Source: Corallococcus caeni
GTDB taxonomy: Bacteria; Myxococcota; Myxococcia; Myxococcales; Myxococcaceae
DNA: 64,000 bases
Assembly (NCBI RefSeq): GCF_036245865.1
Contig: NZ_BTTW01000002.1
Location: forward strand, 248,001-312,000
Direction: 5' to 3'
In this document: positions 59,771 to 64,000 of the stretch, piece after piece
Position numbering within the stretch: the first letter of the stretch is position 1
Layout of the letters: every line of letters starts with the position of its first letter
Position numbers and translations under genes: made by a program
The notes under the pieces: generated by a model
Seen by the model: only the letters and a program-made list of their open reading frames with translations
The model's database searches: none
What the model was told of the DNA's origin: nothing

Positions 59771-62700
59771 ACGCGTCCCGGCTCTGGCGCGTGGCGCGCA
59801 CCGAGTGGCGCCACCAGGTGAGGCGCCCGCTGTTCTGGGTGCTGCTCGTGCTGCTGGTGGCCGTGGTGTGGGGCGTGTCCTCCGGCAACGTCACCATCGA
59901 CGCGGGCAGCACGGAGGTGGGCGGCAAGAAGGCGTGGGTGACCAGCGCGTTCGCCGTCGCGCAGACGGTGCTGCTGCTCACCTTCATGCTGTTCATGTTC
60001 TTCGTGTCGGTGGGCGCGGGCATGTCCGTCATCTCCGACGACGAGGCCCGCGTGCAGCCCATCCTGCACACCACGCCGCTGACATCCGCCGAGTACGTGT
60101 GGGGCAAGTTCGCGGGCGTGCTGGGCGCGTACGTGCTGGCGCTCGCGTGGATGATGGGGCTGCTCGTCTTCTTCCACCACGTCGTGCCGGCGGGCGCGGA
60201 CGCGGAGTTCCGCGGGCCCTTCGCGCTAAGGAACTACGTGAGCGCCGCGGTGTGGTTCGGCCTGCCGCTCATCGTCTTCATGGCGGGCGCGGCCTTCGCC
60301 ACGGGCGAGCGCACGCGCCGCGCGGTGCCGGTGTACTTCCTGCCGGTGGGCCTCTTCTTCCTCTGCGCCTTCTTCCTCTGGGACTGGTCCCCGGGCTGGT
60401 TGGATCCGCGCGTGAACCGGTTCCTGATGGCGCTGGACCCCGGCGGCTTCCGGTGGCTCACGGAGACGTGGATCAAGGTGGACCGGGGCGTGGACTTCTA
60501 CAACACGCAACCCGTGGGGCTGGACGCCCTCTTCGTCACCAGCCGCTGCGTGCTCATGGCCCTGGGCCTGGGCGCGGTGGCCTGGACCGAGCGCCACTTC
60601 CGCCGCGCGCTCCGGGGCGAGGTGCGCACGAAGGCCCCGCGCAAGGGTGGAGTCCTCGATGCGCCGCCGAAGCAGGTCGCGCTGTCGCACGCGGAGGCGC
60701 CGCTGTCCGCGCTGCGCATGGGCGTGCGGCCACCGGGCTTCTGGACGGGGCTGTGGACGGTGACGCGCGCGGAAGGGCGGGGCCTCTTGTCGCAGCCAGG
60801 GCTCTACCTGTTCCTGCCGCTCCTGATGTTGCAGATGGTGTCCCAGGGCGCCACGGCGGTGGGCCCCTTCGACACGAGCCTCCTGCTGGTGCCCGGCCGC
60901 TTCGCGGTGCGCACGATGGCGCAGGCGTCGGTGCTCGTGTGTCTGTTGTTGATGTTCTACGTGGTGGAGTCGCTGGAGCGCGAGCAGGCCTCCCACTTCG
61001 CGCCCATCCACGACGCGACGCCGGTGCGCACGTTGTCGGTGCTGCTGGGCAAGGCGCTGGCGAACAGCCTGGTGGCGGTGGCGCTGCTGACGGCCATGGC
61101 GCTCGCGGGCACGCTGGTGCAGGTGTCGCAGGGCAGGGTGCCGCTGTCGCTGACGCCGTATGTGCTCGTGTGGGGGCTGTTGCTGTTTCCCACCTTCCTC
61201 TTGTGGACGGGCTTCATCCTGGCCGCGCGCTCGGTGGCGGGAGGCCGCTTCGGCACGTACGCGCTGGCCCTGGCCGCGCTGGGGCTCACCGGCTACCTCG
61301 CCGTGCGGGGGGACCTCACCTGGGTGACGAACTGGCTGCTGTGGGACGCGGTGCGGTGGACGGACCTGGGCGCCTTCCAGGTGGACCGCGCCGCGCTGGT
61401 GCTCAACCGCGTGGCCGCGCTGGGAGGGGCCGTCTTCTTCACCGCGCTGGCGGTGCGCCTGGACGGGCGTCGCGTCCGCGACTCGGTGACGACGCTGGAG
61501 GGACTGAAGCCCGCGGGCCTCGCGCTCGGGCTGTGGCGACTGGCGCCGTACCTCGCGGTGCCGGCGGTGGCGTTGGTGTGGCTGGGCATCCTCGTGGGAC
61601 AGGGCCACCAGGGCGCGGCGGCGAAGAAGCACGCGAAGGAGTACTGGCAGAAGAACCTGGCGACGTGGAAGGACGCGCCGCAGCCCATGCTGGCGGACGT
61701 GGACCTGGACGTGGACCTGGAGCCGGAGGCGAGCGCCTTCCGCATGAAGGGCACGTACACGCTGATGAACCGGCACGGCGTGGCGCTCCCTCGCTTCGCC
61801 TTGAGCGGCGGCGACAGCTGGACGGACGTGCGCTGGACGCTGGATGGCAGGGACGTGACGCCGGAGGACCGCGCGGGGCTGTATGTCTTCACGCCGTCCG
61901 CACCGCTGGCGCCCGGGGCGAAGGTGACGGTGGGCTTCCAGTACGCAGGCCACGTGCCGGACGGCGTGTCCCGCGCGGGCGGCGCGTTCAAGGAGTTCAT
62001 CCTCCCGTCGGGCGTGGTGCTCACCAGCGAGACGCCCACGTTCGCCCCGGTGGTGGGCTACGAGGAGGAGCGCGGCATCGACCCGAGGGAGAACAAATAC
62101 GAGCCGCGCGTTTACGCGGACGACTTCTACGAGGGGCCCACGGAGTCCGCCTGGGGCAGCAACATGCCGTTCCCCTTTCGCATCCGCGTGAGCGGCCCGG
62201 AGGCCTACACGCTCAACTCGGTGGGCGTGCGGGAGAGCGACACGGTGAAGGACGGCCGGCGCACCACGGTGTGGCGCAGCGATTACCCCGTGAGCTTCTT
62301 CAACGTCATCGCGGGGAAGTGGACCCGCGTGGAGGGCGCGGGCACGGTCGTGTTCCACGACCCGGCGCACGGCTACAACGTGCCGGAGATGATGCGGGGG
62401 CTGGAGGCCGCGCGCCGGTACTACTCGGAGTGGTTCCACCCGTTCCCGTGGGCGGAGCTGAAGCTGTCGGAGTTCGCCGGCCTGGACAACTACGCGCAGG
62501 GCTTCCCCACGGACATCACGTTCTCGGAGTCCATCGGGTTCCTCACGCTCACCACGCCGGAGTCGAACGCGGTGCTGCTCGTCACCGCGCACGAGGCCGC
62601 GCACCAGTGGTGGGGCAACCTGCTCATCCCCGGCAAGGGCCCCGGCGGCAACGTGCTGTCGGAGGGGCTGTCGCACTACTCGTCGCTGAAGCTCATCGAA

Positions 62701-63348
62701 CAGCTCGACGGGCAGGAGGCGCGCAGGCAGACCGCGAAGCGCATGGAGGAGCGCTACGGCAAGGACCGGCGCGTGGACGCGGAGCAGCCGCTGGTGAAGC
62801 TGGACGGCTCGCGCGACGGCGACACGGTGGTCCTCTACGAGAAGGGCGGCTGGACGTTCTGGATGCTGGAGGAGTTGATGGGCCGCGACGCGATGCACGC
62901 GGGGCTCCAGGCCTTCCTGAAGCAATACATGAACAACGCCGACCATCCCGTGCTGCAGGACTTCCTCGCGGTGATGCGCCCCTTCGCGCCGTCTCCCGAA
63001 GCCTTCGACCGGTTCACCCGGCAGGCCTTCTTCGAGGTCGTGGTGCCCGAGTACCGCGTCACCGACGCGCGCGTGACGAAGGAGGGCGGCCAGTGGGTGA
63101 CCACGGCGACGGTGACGAACGTGGGCGCGGGCCGCATGCCGGTGGAGGTGGCGGTGACGAAGGCCGCGGAGGCCGCCGCGCCCGAGGAGGCCTCCAAGAC
63201 CGTGACGCGCGTGGAACTCGACGCGGGCGGATCCGCGAGGGTGACGCTGCGCTCGGGCTTCGCGCCGGAGCGGCTGGTGGTGGACCCGGACGTGCGCGTG
63301 CTCCAGCTGCGCCGCGAGCAGGCCCAGGCCGCGCTCACGCCGCCGTGA
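59767..63348 (+). CDS. ABC-2 permease fused to M1 family aminopeptidase-like domain
   Basis: 1193 aa from GTG 59767. Residues about 1-600 hold two ABC-2-type permease blocks with roughly 12 membrane segments (LFWVLLVLLVAVVWGV, VLGAYVLALAWMMGLLVFF, ending with LALGLWRLAPYLAVPAVALVW near 600). Residues about 620-1193 form an extracytoplasmic M1 peptidase: zinc motif His942-Glu943-x2-His946 (HEAAHQWWG), the third ligand Glu966 in LSEGLSHY (19 residues after His946, one more than the usual 18), and LYEKGGW with the catalytic Tyr. The usual GxMEN substrate motif is replaced by GLDNYAQGF. It is coupled to the ATPase gene. Substrate, likely a peptide, is unknown. Confidence 0.9.
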   Translation: MNASRLWRVARTEWRHQVRRPLFWVLLVLLVAVVWGVSSGNVTIDAGSTEVGGKKAWVTSAFAVAQTVLLLTFMLFMFFVSVGAGMSVISDDEARVQPILHTTPLTSAEYVWGKFAGVLGAYVLALAWMMGLLVFFHHVVPAGADAEFRGPFALRNYVSAAVWFGLPLIVFMAGAAFATGERTRRAVPVYFLPVGLFFLCAFFLWDWSPGWLDPRVNRFLMALDPGGFRWLTETWIKVDRGVDFYNTQPVGLDALFVTSRCVLMALGLGAVAWTERHFRRALRGEVRTKAPRKGGVLDAPPKQVALSHAEAPLSALRMGVRPPGFWTGLWTVTRAEGRGLLSQPGLYLFLPLLMLQMVSQGATAVGPFDTSLLLVPGRFAVRTMAQASVLVCLLLMFYVVESLEREQASHFAPIHDATPVRTLSVLLGKALANSLVAVALLTAMALAGTLVQVSQGRVPLSLTPYVLVWGLLLFPTFLLWTGFILAARSVAGGRFGTYALALAALGLTGYLAVRGDLTWVTNWLLWDAVRWTDLGAFQVDRAALVLNRVAALGGAVFFTALAVRLDGRRVRDSVTTLEGLKPAGLALGLWRLAPYLAVPAVALVWLGILVGQGHQGAAAKKHAKEYWQKNLATWKDAPQPMLADVDLDVDLEPEASAFRMKGTYTLMNRHGVALPRFALSGGDSWTDVRWTLDGRDVTPEDRAGLYVFTPSAPLAPGAKVTVGFQYAGHVPDGVSRAGGAFKEFILPSGVVLTSETPTFAPVVGYEEERGIDPRENKYEPRVYADDFYEGPTESAWGSNMPFPFRIRVSGPEAYTLNSVGVRESDTVKDGRRTTVWRSDYPVSFFNVIAGKWTRVEGAGTVVFHDPAHGYNVPEMMRGLEAARRYYSEWFHPFPWAELKLSEFAGLDNYAQGFPTDITFSESIGFLTLTTPESNAVLLVTAHEAAHQWWGNLLIPGKGPGGNVLSEGLSHYSSLKLIEQLDGQEARRQTAKRMEERYGKDRRVDAEQPLVKLDGSRDGDTVVLYEKGGWTFWMLEELMGRDAMHAGLQAFLKQYMNNADHPVLQDFLAVMRPFAPSPEAFDRFTRQAFFEVVVPEYRVTDARVTKEGGQWVTTATVTNVGAGRMPVEVAVTKAAEAAAPEEASKTVTRVELDAGGSARVTLRSGFAPERLVVDPDVRVLQLRREQAQAALTPP

Positions 63349-63524
63349 CGCGATGACATGACACGCTGACACCCGTGCCTCCGAGCACTGGAGACACGGT
63401 GTCACGGTGTCGGGCCTCACCGGCGCGCGGCGCCCTCTGGGAGCAGGCTGGCACATCGATTGCGATGGGCCTTCCCCGGCATGGCGGACCTTGGGGGTCC
63501 GGCTCCATGACGGGGGTTCATCAC

Positions 63525-64000
63525 ATGGTCTCGATGCAGTGGAAGCTGGGTGTGTCGCTGGTGCTGCTGTCGGCGGTGGCGTTGGCGAAGGACGGCGTCA
63601 CCACGGGGTCGTTCCCGGTGGAGCGGCGCAACGTGGTGACGGTGTCCGTCCCCATCCAGAGCCTGAATCAGCTGTCGCTGGAGGGGGAGCGCGTGATGGG
63701 GGAGCGCTTCTCCGTGGGGCTGGGCGTGTTCGCGTCCTTCAACCACGACCGCTCGCGGTTCGAGGAAGCGGAGCCTGGCGGGCTGGAGGGCTTCAACCGC
63801 ACGGTCTATCAGTTCGGCGTGGCGCCCTCGGTGCGCTTCTACCTGACGGGCCGGGCACCCCAGGGGCTGTGGCTGGCACCGCGCGTGGAGGTGGGAGTGG
63901 GGCGGAGCTCCAGCACGATGGTAGGGAACCTCCCGGACGACCTGTTGAGCCATGACAGCAAAGCGGACTTCTGGTCCGTGGGTGGGTCGGCGGTCCTGGG
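63525..64000 (+). CDS. Probable outer-membrane beta-barrel protein, 3' end cut by window
   Basis: 158 residues are visible from ATG 63525; ATG 63507 is in frame. The signal peptide ends near ALAKD (residue 21). The mature part has short amphipathic strands: NVVTVSVPIQSLNQLSLEGE, FSVGLGVFASFNHDRS, RTVYQFGVAPSVRFYLTG and LWLAPRVEVGVGRSSST, a pattern of outer-membrane barrels. No known family is recognised. A hairpin-like sequence (63367-63404) precedes it after the permease-peptidase gene, so it is probably a separate transcript. Confidence 0.6.
   Translation, partial: MVSMQWKLGVSLVLLSAVALAKDGVTTGSFPVERRNVVTVSVPIQSLNQLSLEGERVMGERFSVGLGVFASFNHDRSRFEEAEPGGLEGFNRTVYQFGVAPSVRFYLTGRAPQGLWLAPRVEVGVGRSSSTMVGNLPDDLLSHDSKADFWSVGGSAVL

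Noticed and set aside
63367-63411. Imperfect hairpin and 8-nt tandem repeat (CACGGTGT twice) after the permease-peptidase gene
   Set aside because: Possible terminator, but the stem has a bulge and no U-run, so it is not listed as a feature.
59805-63456. Very long frames on both strands over the permease-peptidase gene
   Set aside because: Only the frame with HEAAHQWWG and membrane segments is meaningful; the others are compositional shadows.

Overview
The window is very GC-rich and densely coded. Its gene content (a DUF2381 gene, many lipoproteins, five sensor kinases without adjacent classical regulators, a spore photoproduct lyase homologue) points to a myxobacterium, probably Myxococcaceae such as Corallococcus, Myxococcus or Pyxidicoccus. 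This is inferred from gene families only. I see no rRNA, tRNA, CRISPR array, insertion sequence or phage gene.

Layout. 1-5.7 kb: a truncated FemAB-like acyltransferase, then an HxlR regulator divergent from a QorB-like quinone reductase with a symmetric operator between them. A DUF2381 gene and two tandem sister lipoproteins follow, then a second QorB-like gene. 5.7-16 kb: fatty acid desaturase, bioA, a flavin oxidase, a large hybrid kinase with two kinase cores, DedA and AI-2E membrane proteins. 15.5-26.7 kb: a small unknown protein, an S9 peptidase, a GNAT enzyme, a histidine kinase overlapping a receiver-nuclease fusion, OmpA/DUF4398 lipoproteins, a stand-alone 5' nuclease with a truncated globin and an SRPBCC protein, DUF4126, and a winged-helix protein. 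26.8-34.4 kb: sterol-desaturase-like enzyme, Tat-exported amidase, a TetR/aldo-keto reductase pair with matching operators, a GH88 hydrolase and the SPL-family radical SAM enzyme. 34.4-43.1 kb: a GntR regulator with a long tail, a serine hydrolase, secreted lipoproteins, an esterase, and a secreted-protein gene with a decayed sister copy.

43.3-49.4 kb: a urease locus (ureD, fused ureAB, ureC, ureF, ureG; no ureE) interrupted on the opposite strand by a YopT/C58-like cysteine protease gene. 49.5-55.7 kb: twin histidine kinases of identical length, an AraC regulator overlapping the second, and a VOC protein. 55.9-64 kb: a hybrid kinase, an acyltransferase, an ABC ATPase translationally coupled to a permease-M1 peptidase fusion, and the start of a probable outer-membrane protein.

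The best candidates for something undescribed are the histidine kinase plus receiver-PD-(D/E)XK nuclease pair (18824-21345), whose kinase gene has clearly lower GC than its neighbours, and the C58-like protease inside the urease locus (44148-45356). A perfect 25-bp palindrome at 35798-35822 with a one-mismatch copy at 4733-4757 suggests a small regulon linking distant genes. All functional statements come from motif reading; no database search was possible.
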